A stretch of DNA of 64,000 nucleotides from Flagellimonas sp. 389 (GCF_018449435.1 NZ_JAHCMU010000008.1:1-64000), one strand, 5' to 3'. Positions 25,975-35,257 are shown, counted from the stretch's first letter. The notes: generated by a model from the letters alone, not told the origin. Program-made: numbers and translations.

Positions 25975-27390
25975 CTATAAAGTTTCTGGGTTAATCGCCA
26001 AACTCTTAAAGAGCTTTGCCTTTGTATAAAAAAACTTGTTCTGTACCTCGTTTTGTTTCAACGCGGCATCTATGAGCTTACTTTCCCTTGAATTGATCAG
26101 GAACAAAGAACTTTCCCCAAAACTGAATTTACGTTCTTCCGCACTTAACAGCGTTCCATAATCCCTCACAATATTGGCAATCAATTGGTTTTGGGTGGTG
26201 TAGGAATCCAACTCTTGATAAATGGCCACAACCTTGTTTTGAATTTCGACCAATGCATTGTCGCGTTCAAATCGCGCATCACGTAGCTTAAATTTTGCCA
26301 ACTTTAAGTCGCCGCGTTCCTTTCGCAGAAACAAGGGCAATCGAAACGTTATCCCTCCCTTATATTCACCAACATCGAAAGAATTGATACGATCTGGTGT
26401 TTCTGTTAAGAAATTATACTCTACATCCAAAACGGGCAATAGTTTATTGGCTTTTAACCGTCTATCCACATCCAAGCCATCAATCTTAAATTCCAAAGAC
26501 CTTAACTTTGGATGATTCTCCAAAGTAAAGCTGTCCAAGGGTTTACCCATGATTTCTAGGGTTGCATCAATCTCACTGACAACATTCTCATCGGGGATTA
26601 CCTCGGGCTCCAATTCTACCGGCACATCATTGATCCACAAAAAATTAGATAGCTCCAAGGATTTTTTCATCAACCTTACCTTGGCCTGTTCCAAGCCCAA
26701 TGCCCGGTTCTGGACAGCAATTTTGGCTTCAACGGTATCAATTATCGCTATGTCGCCAGCTAGGGCGCTCTGTTTCACCCCTTGAAATCTGACCTCTGCA
26801 TTCTCCAGAAAATCATCAAAAATCATTGCATCTTTGTATGCCCTTAACCAATCAAAATAAGCCAAAGATGCCTTATATAAAACTTCGTTGACCAATAAGT
26901 CCTGATCTGCCTTGGATTGTTCCCTAAATAATTTAGCGCGTTTTAGGGTAGCCATTCGTTCATTGATCCAAAAACCTTCTGCCAAAGACATGGATACTCC
27001 AGCACTATAGAGTCCATCATCTGGAACTGATTCATCCGAACTGATAAATTCTCCTTGATTTTGCTCAAAATTACCCTTTAGTTCAATACCGAACCATGTA
27101 GGAACCTTGAACGTGGTATTGAGCCTGTCCCAATATTCAATATCCTTAAAATCCTTGCGTTCATAATCCACCTCTATTTTTGGATCAAAGCCACCTCTTG
27201 CTTTCATTAGGTTGGCCTGACCTATTGGTATGGTCAACTGTGCCTGTTTTGCAACAGGATGGAACTTTTTTACATAACCCAGATATTCCTTAAAATTAAG
27301 CACGATGGAGTCTTGCTGTGCTTGAATACAAAGAATCGACAGAAAAAAGAGAATCCCAAACAGGGTATGCTTCTTATTTCTTTTTAGCAT
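25975..27390 (-). CDS. TolC family outer-membrane efflux protein
   Basis: This is the outer-membrane channel of a tripartite exporter. The ATG at 27390 gives a signal peptide (KKHTLFGILFFLSILCIQAQ); upstream in-frame codons lie inside the HlyD gene. The mature ~450 residues have the paired long helices and strands of TolC repeats (for example LAYFDWLRAYKDAMI and AKLFKSLA). It overlaps the upstream hlyD-like gene by 17 bases, so the two are co-translated. It is the last gene of TetR-ABC-HlyD-TolC. Confidence 0.88.
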   Translation of the reverse strand: MLKRNKKHTLFGILFFLSILCIQAQQDSIVLNFKEYLGYVKKFHPVAKQAQLTIPIGQANLMKARGGFDPKIEVDYERKDFKDIEYWDRLNTTFKVPTWFGIELKGNFEQNQGEFISSDESVPDDGLYSAGVSMSLAEGFWINERMATLKRAKLFREQSKADQDLLVNEVLYKASLAYFDWLRAYKDAMIFDDFLENAEVRFQGVKQSALAGDIAIIDTVEAKIAVQNRALGLEQAKVRLMKKSLELSNFLWINDVPVELEPEVIPDENVVSEIDATLEIMGKPLDSFTLENHPKLRSLEFKIDGLDVDRRLKANKLLPVLDVEYNFLTETPDRINSFDVGEYKGGITFRLPLFLRKERGDLKLAKFKLRDARFERDNALVEIQNKVVAIYQELDSYTTQNQLIANIVRDYGTLLSAEERKFSFGESSLFLINSRESKLIDAALKQNEVQNKFFYTKAKLFKSLAINPETL

Positions 27391-28726
27391 CGGCCATGGT
27401 ATTTTGAGGTTGATAATAATTTGGGGGGAAGCCATTTAACTGTCTCCAGAGTTCGAACCATATGGGCACATCTTCTAAAAGCGCCATGGTATTTGCACCA
27501 GAACCAACACGTAAATCTTTTGGCCATTCCTGATCATCAACATCTGGGGCCAACAAAATCCTGTATTTACCATTGTCACTAATAAAAGTTTCTATAGCTA
27601 CAACTACTCCACCGTAAGTCCCGTATGATACATTGGGCCAACCACTAAAGACTATTGCCGGCCAACCATCAAATTGTATACGTACTTTTTCACCTAGATG
27701 CAACAGAGGCAAATCTATAGGATCCACAAATGTTTCCACGGCCATCTCATAATTGGCCGGCATAATCCCGACCAATCTGTCTCCTTCTTTAAAAGTCTCA
27801 CCAATACCGGACTGTATTGCCCTATTAATAAAACCACTCTGAGGTGCTCTAATATGGAGCATATCATTACGCATTTCGTAATTGGTACGTGAGTTTTCCA
27901 ACTTCGTAACCTGGGCCTCAGAGTCAAATTGATTGGACTGCGCGGTAAACATATCACTTTGGGCCTTGGAGATTTTATCGGTATATTCTGCATTTACCCT
28001 ACTGATCTCAACTTGTGCATTGATAACTTCGTTCTTACTTGCCAATAATTTATTTTCCTGAGAAATCAACTTAGCTTGTGTTTCCTGAAGCTTTAAACGC
28101 TTTTCTTCAACATCGGTTATCGCTTTTAAACCTTCTTTCTCCAATTGAACTACACGATCGTATTGTCGTTCTGCAATAGAAATATTGGTTTTTGCAGCTT
28201 CAAGGTCAATACTGTCGCTCTTTACCTTTAATTTGGACTGAAGCAGTTTGTTCCTTGATTGTTCCAATTTCAATCCTCTTTCGTTGGACAAAGCACCTAT
28301 CTGCATATTTAACGCCTTCACTTTTTCCTCATATGAAGTCACGGCCATGGATTTGGCTTTAATCTGCTGCCCAGTTCGCTCTATAAGATTTGGATCAAAA
28401 TATTCGCTTTTCACTTCAGAAATAAAAAGTATTGTATCTCCTTTTTTCACATAATCACCTTCTCTTACATACCACTTTTCTATCCTACCTGGAATGGGTG
28501 ACTGTATGGTTTGAGGACGTTGGTCAGGTGTCAATGTCGTCAAAAACCCTTTGCCAGAGATATTCTGGGTCCACGGCAAGAACAGTATAATAAAAGCAAT
28601 GATGAAAAAAGATGCCAAAAACCTATTAAACTGTTTGTAGTGGGTTCTATAAAAGACTTTTTTAACAGCCTTGTAATTACTTAAGTCAATTTTTTCGTTC
28701 AACTTGTTGGGTGAGATATTTAGCAT
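27374..28726 (-). CDS. HlyD family membrane-fusion (periplasmic adaptor) protein
   Basis: The 450-residue protein has an N-terminal cytoplasmic tail, one membrane helix (~38-55), a lipoyl-like half (PIPGRIEKWYVREGDYVKKGD), a long coiled-coil hairpin (~120-265) and the second half with IRAPQSGFI. It bridges the inner-membrane ABC component and the TolC-like channel. It begins 6 bases after the ABC gene and overlaps the TolC-like gene by 17 bases, which fixes the partnership. Confidence 0.9.
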   Translation of the reverse strand: MLNISPNKLNEKIDLSNYKAVKKVFYRTHYKQFNRFLASFFIIAFIILFLPWTQNISGKGFLTTLTPDQRPQTIQSPIPGRIEKWYVREGDYVKKGDTILFISEVKSEYFDPNLIERTGQQIKAKSMAVTSYEEKVKALNMQIGALSNERGLKLEQSRNKLLQSKLKVKSDSIDLEAAKTNISIAERQYDRVVQLEKEGLKAITDVEEKRLKLQETQAKLISQENKLLASKNEVINAQVEISRVNAEYTDKISKAQSDMFTAQSNQFDSEAQVTKLENSRTNYEMRNDMLHIRAPQSGFINRAIQSGIGETFKEGDRLVGIMPANYEMAVETFVDPIDLPLLHLGEKVRIQFDGWPAIVFSGWPNVSYGTYGGVVVAIETFISDNGKYRILLAPDVDDQEWPKDLRVGSGANTMALLEDVPIWFELWRQLNGFPPNYYQPQNTMADAKKK

Positions 28727-28732
28727 AGCTTA

Positions 28733-30400
28733 TTATCTTTCGTTAATCAATTTTCCATTTTCCATAGTAATAATGCGCCCACAGCGTGTTACCCACTTAG
28801 GATTCTTACTTACAATTACCAATGCCCATCCATTGGAACTATCTGTTAAAAAGTCCATTATCTCGGTTGATTCATCATCTCCAAACTGATCTAAGGGATC
28901 CTTTAGGATGAGTAGCTTAGGTTTTGTCACAATGCTGCGTGCCAGCACAATCTTCTTTGAAACCGTATAGGGAATCTGTTTTCCTTCAGGATATAGAACT
29001 GTGTTCAACCCTTGAGGTTGATCTTTTACAAATTGCGTTAACCCTGTTTTCTCCAATGCCCAATACACATCTTCTTGTGGAATAGCTTTATTCCCAAATG
29101 TAATGTTGTTGAGAATTGTACCTTCAAATGGGGATTCTTCGCTCAAGGATTTTCCAAGATGGGAACGATAATAATTAAGGTTCACACCCTGTAGTGCTAC
29201 ATCATTTACAAATATCTTTCCTTCATCCGGTTCTAAAATACCAGCCATCAACCTTAATAGGGTAGACTTTCCAGAGCCGCTTGGCCCCTGTAACAAAACT
29301 GTACAGGTAGGAGTTATCGTCAAAGAAACGTTATCAATAATCTTCTTGTCCCTATCTGGGACGTTATATCCTATACCATCCAATTCAATTGTGAAGCCTT
29401 GTTTTTCGGTAAACGGTTTTTCTCCTCCTTGAGGCTCAAGCTCTTTATCCACTACTTGCCCCAGCTTTTCCAAAGAAGTCAGCAAATCGTAAAAAGTCTC
29501 TAAACCCAATATCATTTTTTCAACAGAACTTATAACCAATAGAATAATAATCTCGGCAGCAACAAATTGTCCAATATTCATTTCTTGGTTCAAGACCAAC
29601 AATCCCCCAATCAATAAAAGTCCCGCGGTCACTAAAACCTTAAAACCTATCATCTGAATAAACTGAAGCACCAAGATTTTAAAGTGGCTCTCGCGTGCAT
29701 CCAAATAGTTAGCTACCAGGGTATCATTCTTATCAATGGCATGGGATGTCCCTCCAGACAACTTAAAACTGATGATAGACCTTGCCACCTCTTGAATCCA
29801 ATGGGCCACTTTATATTTATTCTTGGATTCATCTAAACTGGTCTCAAGACCTCGTTGCGCCGTAAATTTAAAAACCACATAAATGAGCAACAGCAACAGC
29901 AAACCGTAAATAATAAAGAAGGGATGATAGAAGGACAGTAATAATAATCCAAATATTATCTGTAGCAGTGCTGCAGGAAAATCTATCAAAATTTTGGATA
30001 GTCCCTTTTGCACTGTAAGTGTATCGAAAAAACGGTTGGCCAATTCTGGCGGATAATAGTTTCGAAGTTCGCTCATTTTGATTTTTGGAAACCTGTATGC
30101 AAATTCAAATGAGGCACGAGTAAATATTTTTTGCTGAACATTTTCAATGATACGTATCTGCATTAATTGAAGAATACCTACAAAAGCAACTCCCAAAGTC
30201 ACCAAGATGACCAAAATCACCCACGATGTGCTTACTTGCGCTCCTTGAATGAGATTAATTATTGCTTGTATGCCCAAAGGCAATGAAAGATTTACCAAGC
30301 CGGCAAAAACGGCGTAATAAAAAACTTGTAGTACATCCTTCTTATCCAATTTTAGCATGTTGATCAAACGCTGCCAAGCCGTAAGAATAGTTTTAGGCAT
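28733..30400 (-). CDS. ABC exporter subunit with degenerate nucleotide-binding domain
   Basis: The 555-residue half-transporter has about six membrane helices (to ~residue 310) and a C-terminal ATPase domain. Walker A is intact (GPSGSGKST from residue 372), but the LSGGQ signature is replaced by IPYTVSKK (~476-483), Walker B reads LLILKD instead of LLILDE (~497-501), and the H-loop histidine is Lys532 (VSKNPKW). The frame is clean, so this is a maintained gene and not a decayed one. It may bind ATP without normal hydrolysis, or use another energy mode. It overlaps tetR by 8 bases and is followed by HlyD and TolC partners. Confidence 0.85.
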   Translation of the reverse strand: MPKTILTAWQRLINMLKLDKKDVLQVFYYAVFAGLVNLSLPLGIQAIINLIQGAQVSTSWVILVILVTLGVAFVGILQLMQIRIIENVQQKIFTRASFEFAYRFPKIKMSELRNYYPPELANRFFDTLTVQKGLSKILIDFPAALLQIIFGLLLLSFYHPFFIIYGLLLLLLIYVVFKFTAQRGLETSLDESKNKYKVAHWIQEVARSIISFKLSGGTSHAIDKNDTLVANYLDARESHFKILVLQFIQMIGFKVLVTAGLLLIGGLLVLNQEMNIGQFVAAEIIILLVISSVEKMILGLETFYDLLTSLEKLGQVVDKELEPQGGEKPFTEKQGFTIELDGIGYNVPDRDKKIIDNVSLTITPTCTVLLQGPSGSGKSTLLRLMAGILEPDEGKIFVNDVALQGVNLNYYRSHLGKSLSEESPFEGTILNNITFGNKAIPQEDVYWALEKTGLTQFVKDQPQGLNTVLYPEGKQIPYTVSKKIVLARSIVTKPKLLILKDPLDQFGDDESTEIMDFLTDSSNGWALVIVSKNPKWVTRCGRIITMENGKLINER

Positions 30401-31079
30401 TATTTTTTGGTTTTAAGGTCCTAAAGACCAAGTCTGTAAAGTATTGTGTTGGAGTAGTTGTTTGGTTACAGTCGGTCAACATAGGAAAATGTTCCTTGAG
30501 AAAATATTGGTGAAGACATCCTTCCAGTATTGTACTGGCCAAACTAGATGGATAAGGATAATCATTGTCCATAGCTACAATCATTTCGTATAGACGGTTT
30601 ACCAACCTTTTGTATATGATAAAATAGCCTTCTTTATTCTCTTGGTCAACTTCTTTTGTAAGATAAGATTTTGAATATTCATTAATCACTATCTTACTTA
30701 ATAAAATTTCGTTAATATGTGAAAACGATATATCTTCCTCAACGGTCTGGGTTAAAATTTCTATTGCAGCACGTAGTTTTTCCTTTTTGTCTGCAATACC
30801 ATTTGTAGCAAAAACCATTTTATATTCCAACCACCCCCAATACCAAGAGGTCAAATAAAGTAGCAGCTTGTGTTTATTCTCGAAATAACGGTAGATAGAG
30901 CTTTCGTTTGATTTGATACGCTCTCCAAGCTTTCTAAAAGTGAAACTTTCAAAGCCCATCTCATCTATCATTAAAATGCTTTGCTCAATTATTCTTTTGC
31001 CTAGATTAGAAGATTCGGGGTCTTTTACATAAATCTTATTATTTATGTCTATCCGTATTGATTGCATTAATCTTTCCAT
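30393..31079 (-). CDS. TetR family transcriptional regulator
   Basis: The 228-residue protein has the N-terminal TetR helix-turn-helix (FESFTFRKLGERIKSNESSIYRYFENKHKLL, about 43-73) and a helical ligand domain. It leads the operon that encodes the ABC, HlyD and TolC-like exporter and overlaps the ABC gene by 8 bases. A TATATTTG box (31106-31113) and an overlapping inverted repeat (31122-31140) suggest it represses its own operon until an exported or toxic compound binds. A second ATG at 31067 is an alternative start. Confidence 0.85.
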   Translation of the reverse strand: MERLMQSIRIDINNKIYVKDPESSNLGKRIIEQSILMIDEMGFESFTFRKLGERIKSNESSIYRYFENKHKLLLYLTSWYWGWLEYKMVFATNGIADKKEKLRAAIEILTQTVEEDISFSHINEILLSKIVINEYSKSYLTKEVDQENKEGYFIIYKRLVNRLYEMIVAMDNDYPYPSSLASTILEGCLHQYFLKEHFPMLTDCNQTTTPTQYFTDLVFRTLKPKNNA

Positions 31080-31105
31080 GTATACAAAACATTAAATTTT
31101 GAAAG

Positions 31106-31113
31106 CAAATATA
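31106..31113 (-). promoter_or_regulatory. -7 promoter box of the TetR-exporter operon (TATATTTG)
   Basis: A perfect TAnnTTTG match on the minus strand, 27 bases before the tetR ATG. Confidence 0.6.
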
Positions 31114-31121
31114 ACAGTAAT

Positions 31122-31140
31122 ACTATTGAATTATAATAGT
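31122..31140 (-). promoter_or_regulatory. Candidate TetR operator
   Basis: An inverted repeat ACTATT-N7-AATAGT lies just upstream of the -7 box, in the spacer/-33 zone, the usual position for autorepression. It is also upstream of the divergent secreted-protein gene at 31224. Confidence 0.45.
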
Positions 31141-31223
31141 TTAACTACTTATTAACAGTAGCAATACTTTTTAAAAGTAGATATTCACTATATTTAATAC
31201 GTTCTATCTTAAAAGCAAAAGCT

Positions 31224-31595
31224 ATGAAAACACAACTACTCTTTATTATCTGTACTATTTTTTTAAGTTTTCAACTGATGGCACAAGACCGATCCCATCA
31301 TATTTCTTTTAAACACTTTACAGAAAGTAGAGGGGACTTGGAAAAAGGATTGCTTTTGGAAATACCTTATTCTGATGTAGTGGTGATGAACAACTCACTG
31401 AGTTCATCGTCTGGTTTTGGTTTTACTATGAACTTTCACGGAAATGTTGTTGTCATTGACCAGATGAATGTTATGCCAGATGGGAGTACCCAGGTAGTAA
31501 TGCGCAGGGAAGATGGAAAAGATTTTTATGGCTATACACCTACACTAAAAGCCGTATTGGTAAAAAATAATATGAAAAATATAAATCAACCTTAA
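31224..31595 (+). CDS. Small secreted protein of unknown function
   Basis: The 123-residue protein has a clear signal peptide (MKTQLLFIICTIFLSFQLMAQ) and a mature domain of strands with a Ser-rich stretch (SLSSSSGFGF). Near the C-terminus, REDGKDFYGYTPTLKAVL resembles NGKKFFRVYKTLTADL of the next gene, so the two are likely distant tandem paralogues. It lies 12 bases before that gene and is divergent from the TetR-exporter operon. No known family is recognised. Confidence 0.65.
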   Translation: MKTQLLFIICTIFLSFQLMAQDRSHHISFKHFTESRGDLEKGLLLEIPYSDVVVMNNSLSSSSGFGFTMNFHGNVVVIDQMNVMPDGSTQVVMRREDGKDFYGYTPTLKAVLVKNNMKNINQP

Positions 31596-31607
31596 ATCTA
31601 TGTAAAC

Positions 31608-32000
31608 ATGAAGAAGCCTATCCTATTTTTAATTGCCTTAGTACTATCAGCGTACAGTTTAATGGCACAACAGCAAGAGGACTATTCCGACTTGGTAAAG
31701 GTTGGGGATGAACTCCTTATTGATACACCTTCAGCTTCATCCTATCAACACATTAATGTCCCCAGAAAAAACTTTATCATTAAGCGTGGTGGTGTGCCAG
31801 ATATGAAAACCTTAAAAAGTTCCGTGGTGACCGTCACCAAAATATCCAATGATGAAAACCCTATAATCACCTTTAAAAAAGCGAACGGGAAAAAGTTTTT
31901 TAGGGTCTACAAAACATTGACCGCAGACCTGAATTCGGCTGTTGCAAGCGGTGAAATTCAAATACGGGAAAGAGGAAACAAGAAATCAATGACCAAGTAG
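31608..32000 (+). CDS. Small secreted protein of unknown function (likely paralogue)
   Basis: The 130-residue protein has a signal peptide (MKKPILFLIALVLSAYSLMAQ) and a basic mature domain (VGDELLIDTPSASSYQHINVP, RKNFIIKRGGVPDM). It appears distantly related to the preceding gene, sharing a strand pattern and the [D/N]GK[D/K]F region. Co-transcription with it is very likely. The function is unknown; a periplasmic or surface location follows from the signal peptide. Confidence 0.65.
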   Translation: MKKPILFLIALVLSAYSLMAQQQEDYSDLVKVGDELLIDTPSASSYQHINVPRKNFIIKRGGVPDMKTLKSSVVTVTKISNDENPIITFKKANGKKFFRVYKTLTADLNSAVASGEIQIRERGNKKSMTK

Positions 32001-32085
32001 CGCTATATTAAAACTTGGATATGGCTTAAATGCGTAAGGAGCTGTTCCGTTCCTTTTACGTATTCGCTGATTATTTCTTTATCGT

Positions 32086-32400
32086 ATGGTTTTACTGCAT
32101 ATTGTCTGCTACTCCCCTGAACAAGCTACAGCAATAGTTGATTTTTTGCTCGAAGAGAAGTTGGTTCTCCATGCCATTGTGTCAAATAAATTAGTATACA
32201 AACAATTAAACGACAATAAAAAAGAGAGTTTTGAGCAAATACTGGTTATGGGCACAACAAAAGCTTTGTTATTCACTAAAATAAACCAAAGGATTCAAAA
32301 AAAGTTTACTGAACACCCACCACTTATCTACGCTATGCCCATCATTTATATGGATGAACTCCAAGGTGACACCCTAAGGGTACGTACTGAAAAAGTTTAA
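32086..32400 (+). CDS. CutA-like divalent-cation tolerance family protein
   Basis: The 104-residue protein matches the compact CutA fold: an N-terminal HIVCYSPEQATAIVDFLLEEKLV strand-helix unit, a middle strand pair, and PLIYAMPIIYMDE near the C-terminus, similar to the CutA PxI element. CutA proteins form trimers resembling PII; the early copper-tolerance role is debated. The copy is divergent from classical CutA (no obvious Cys16 equivalent). It stands alone upstream of icd. Confidence 0.6.
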   Translation: MVLLHIVCYSPEQATAIVDFLLEEKLVLHAIVSNKLVYKQLNDNKKESFEQILVMGTTKALLFTKINQRIQKKFTEHPPLIYAMPIIYMDELQGDTLRVRTEKV

Positions 32401-32478
32401 ACGATAAAAGTCCCTATCCGTAGTTTAAAAAAGCATATTATTTTGTAAACATAAAAACAATTAATGTTTTTCATAATT

Positions 32479-32518
32479 AATATAAATAAAATTATATAAT
32501 AACATATTCGCATTTTTG
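32479..32518 (+). promoter_or_regulatory. icd upstream region with motif shared with the SbtA locus and near-consensus -7 box
   Basis: AATATAAATAAAA (32479-32491) is identical to 35258-35270 in the lysR/SbtA intergenic region and is followed by similar TATAT/ATAA/ATAT sequence. A CATTTTTG box (one mismatch to TAnnTTTG) lies at 32511-32518, 18 bases before icd. Confidence 0.35.
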
Positions 32519-32536
32519 CCAAAAACAATTTAACAA

Positions 32537-33973
32537 ATGAATAGAATTACCATCGCAAAAGGTGACGGAATTGGCCCAGAAATAATGGAAGCCACGTTAC
32601 AAATTCTGAAAGCAGCAGGTGCACAATTAGAAATGGATGAGATAGAAGTAGGTGAAAATGCATATCTAAAGGGAAACACTTCTGGGATATCCAAAGAATC
32701 TTGGGACATCATAAGAAAGAACAAGGTCTTTCTAAAAGCTCCGATAACCACTCCACAAGGCGGAGGTTATAAAAGTTTGAACGTAACCACCAGAAAATCT
32801 CTTGGACTTTATTCCAATGTAAGACCATGCCGTAGTATACATCCATTTGTAAAGACTAAACACCCAGAAATGGATGTCGTAATTATTAGGGAAAATGAAG
32901 AAGACCTTTATGCTGGAATAGAGCATCAGCAAACCGATGAAGTCGTTCAATGCCTTAAATTGATTAGTAGACCGGGCTGTGAAAAAATAGTGCGCTACGC
33001 TTTTGAATATGCCAAAAAATATAACAGAAAAAAAGTTACCTGCTTTACCAAGGACAACATCATGAAACAAACCGATGGACTTTTTCATCAAGTGTTTGAT
33101 GAAATTGCCGCGGATTACCCAGAAATAATCAACGAACATTGGATTATAGACATAGGTGCTGCGAAATTGGCGGATACACCAGAAATATTCGATGTAATCG
33201 TAATGCCTAACCTATATGGAGATGTACTATCTGATGTAGCTGCACAGATTACAGGCTCAGTTGGACTTGCAGGATCTGCCAATATTGGAGAAAGTTGTGC
33301 CATGTTCGAAGCTATCCATGGTTCGGCACCACGTAGAGCAGGACAAAACTTGGCCAATCCATCTGGACTGTTGCGAGGTGCCATTATGATGCTGAATCAC
33401 TTAGGACAAAACGATATTGCGGAAAAGGTTGAAAACGCATGGTTGAAAACAATGGAAGATGGCACGCATACCTACGATATTTTTGACGAGAAAACCAGTA
33501 AAGAAAAAGTCGGCACCAAAGAATTTGCCGCTGCGGTAATTGCCAATTTAGGTGAGAAACCTAAAACCTTGAAAAGTGTTTCTTACGAACAAACAGGCCC
33601 ACTTAATCTGCCCAGTACTGTTAGAAAAGAACCTGTTTCAAAAGAATTGAAAGGAGTTGATATTTTCGCTCACTGGTCGGGGACAAACCCTGATGAAATT
33701 GCAGCACAGCTTCAAAAAATGGAAAATGACAAATTAAAGCTACAAGTCATTACAAATAGAGGGGTGAAAGTCTGGCCAAACGGATTCGAGGAAACATTCT
33801 GTACGGACCACTGGAGATGTCGTTTTGCCATAACCGGCGAAGGTTCTATCAAAAACTCAGAAGTTGTTGAGCTGTTAAGTAGGGCAATCACACATGATAT
33901 TGATGTTATAAAAACAGAAAATCTTTACTTTTTTAATGGAAAGCAAGCTTTTTCAATGGCTCAAGGGCAGTAA
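32537..33973 (+). CDS. icd: Isocitrate dehydrogenase (homodimeric type with C-terminal extension)
   Basis: The TCA-cycle enzyme oxidises isocitrate to 2-oxoglutarate and CO2. At 478 residues it is like the Thermus/Rickettsia-type enzyme, with an extra ~140-residue C-terminal region after the common core. Core motifs are GDGIGPEI, the substrate arginine region SNVRPC, IRENEEDLYAGIE, YGDVLSD and HGSAPRRAGQNLANPSG. NADP or NAD preference is not certain from sequence alone. Its last 38 bases overlap the small-protein gene at 33936, so they are co-translated. Confidence 0.92.
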   Translation: MNRITIAKGDGIGPEIMEATLQILKAAGAQLEMDEIEVGENAYLKGNTSGISKESWDIIRKNKVFLKAPITTPQGGGYKSLNVTTRKSLGLYSNVRPCRSIHPFVKTKHPEMDVVIIRENEEDLYAGIEHQQTDEVVQCLKLISRPGCEKIVRYAFEYAKKYNRKKVTCFTKDNIMKQTDGLFHQVFDEIAADYPEIINEHWIIDIGAAKLADTPEIFDVIVMPNLYGDVLSDVAAQITGSVGLAGSANIGESCAMFEAIHGSAPRRAGQNLANPSGLLRGAIMMLNHLGQNDIAEKVENAWLKTMEDGTHTYDIFDEKTSKEKVGTKEFAAAVIANLGEKPKTLKSVSYEQTGPLNLPSTVRKEPVSKELKGVDIFAHWSGTNPDEIAAQLQKMENDKLKLQVITNRGVKVWPNGFEETFCTDHWRCRFAITGEGSIKNSEVVELLSRAITHDIDVIKTENLYFFNGKQAFSMAQGQ

Positions 33974-34289
33974 AAGTAAATTATTGCAGAAAAAGAGCAT
34001 TTCTAACGAAGATGAATGCCGAACGTATAATGTGCGTTTGGTAGAGGGTGAATTTGACCCTGCTGAATCTGCCGAAGTGCTCCTTTCCCTGCTCAACTAT
34101 AAAATCAAGTTTCATACGGTCCAACTGTTAAACCTAAAAGAAACCCAAAACAGTGACCCGGAGAAATCGCAAAAAAGAATAGAAGACCTTAAAGCTGCAA
34201 AACAGAAAGTTACAGAACTTGTAGTACAAGCAAGAAACAAAGGTCAAACACTGGAAATACGGAGCATTCTTAATATCAAGATAAAATAG
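33936..34289 (+). CDS. Small cytoplasmic protein, paralogue of the SbtA-linked small protein
   Basis: The 117-residue protein starts 38 bases inside icd, implying translational coupling. Residues ~32-116 align with the protein at 35571: [V/I]-x-LV-[E/D]-G-x-F-x-P-x-E near the start, KI-x-FH in the middle, a charged helix, RN-x-G-x-x-L-x-I and I-L-x-I at the end. No signal peptide or membrane helix is present. The family is not recognised. Being linked to icd (a CO2 producer) and, through the paralogue, to a bicarbonate transporter suggests a regulatory role in CO2/bicarbonate handling; this is inference. Confidence 0.7.
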   Translation: MESKLFQWLKGSKSKLLQKKSISNEDECRTYNVRLVEGEFDPAESAEVLLSLLNYKIKFHTVQLLNLKETQNSDPEKSQKRIEDLKAAKQKVTELVVQARNKGQTLEIRSILNIKIK

Positions 34290-34307
34290 CACCCTTATAT
34301 TTTCTAT

Positions 34308-35231
34308 TTAATATTGATTAAACCACTCGAAGTTGGTATCAATAACTTCTTGTTTTTGATTTTTTAGATAATCCAATAATGCCAAGGCAACCGGTGATAG
34401 CTTTTTATTCTTTAACCAAACTAAGTTCCACATTGTAGTGATGGGGAGGTTTTTTAACGGTATTATTTTTATTTCACCATTGCTCAATTCATTTTTAAGC
34501 CCAATTAAAGGCATAATAGAGCAACCCAGACCAGCTATGACTGCTTGCTTTACAGCTTCATTAGAGGTCAACTCTATTTTCTTGGCTATGGTTATGCTCT
34601 TTTCGAGCAAATAATTTTCCATTGCTGCACGGGTAGCCGAGCCTTTTTCCCTTAAAATTAAAGGTGTGTCTTTTGAGAATGCGCTCTTACTTAATTTGAC
34701 TTTTTCAAAATATTTTGGATTTCCCACGAGATACAGCACGTTTCGCATCAAGCTTATCTTTTCCAAATTCAAATGATCGGGTAAAACACTCACCAAAGCA
34801 AAATCGACTAGGTTCTCTTCCAAACTTTCCACAACTTGTGTTTTGTTCGTAACATCCATGCTCAAGTCAACCCCCGAGTTGTCGCGCATAAATCCAGAAA
34901 GAAAATAAGGCATGACATACTTTCCCGTAGAGACTACCGATATTTTTAGTTTCCCCGCCAACTCACCTTTAAATGTGAGCAATTTGTAGTTTATGCTATC
35001 CACCTCATTAAGAATCCGTTTGGCCGCCAATGCTATTTCTTTTCCAAAATCCGTAACAAAAAGCTGTCTTCCAACCACTTCGGTCAAAGGAATTGGAAAC
35101 TGGTTCTGAAAATTCTTTAATTGGATGGAAACTGCAGGCTGTGTTAGATGAAGTTCTTCAGAGGCCTTTGTAATACTTTGTTTATCAGCTATTTTAGAAA
35201 ATATTCGAAGTTGGTGCAATGTATAATTCAT
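34308..35231 (-). CDS. LysR family transcriptional regulator (CbbR/CmpR-like)
   Basis: The 307-residue protein has the LysR helix-turn-helix (HQLRIFSKIADKQSITKASEELHLTQPAVS, residues ~6-34) and a two-part periplasmic-binding-like effector domain (KISVVSTGKYVMPYFL, GLGCSIMPL). It is divergent from the operon 35312-37218 that contains an SbtA-like bicarbonate transporter, the same arrangement as CbbR/CmpR regulators of carbon uptake. A palindrome ATGATA-AA-TATCAT lies in the shared 80-bp intergenic region. It probably activates the transporter operon, and perhaps icd. Confidence 0.88.
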   Translation of the reverse strand: MNYTLHQLRIFSKIADKQSITKASEELHLTQPAVSIQLKNFQNQFPIPLTEVVGRQLFVTDFGKEIALAAKRILNEVDSINYKLLTFKGELAGKLKISVVSTGKYVMPYFLSGFMRDNSGVDLSMDVTNKTQVVESLEENLVDFALVSVLPDHLNLEKISLMRNVLYLVGNPKYFEKVKLSKSAFSKDTPLILREKGSATRAAMENYLLEKSITIAKKIELTSNEAVKQAVIAGLGCSIMPLIGLKNELSNGEIKIIPLKNLPITTMWNLVWLKNKKLSPVALALLDYLKNQKQEVIDTNFEWFNQY

Positions 35232-35257
35232 AAAATTGTTTTATGCAAATTATAATA

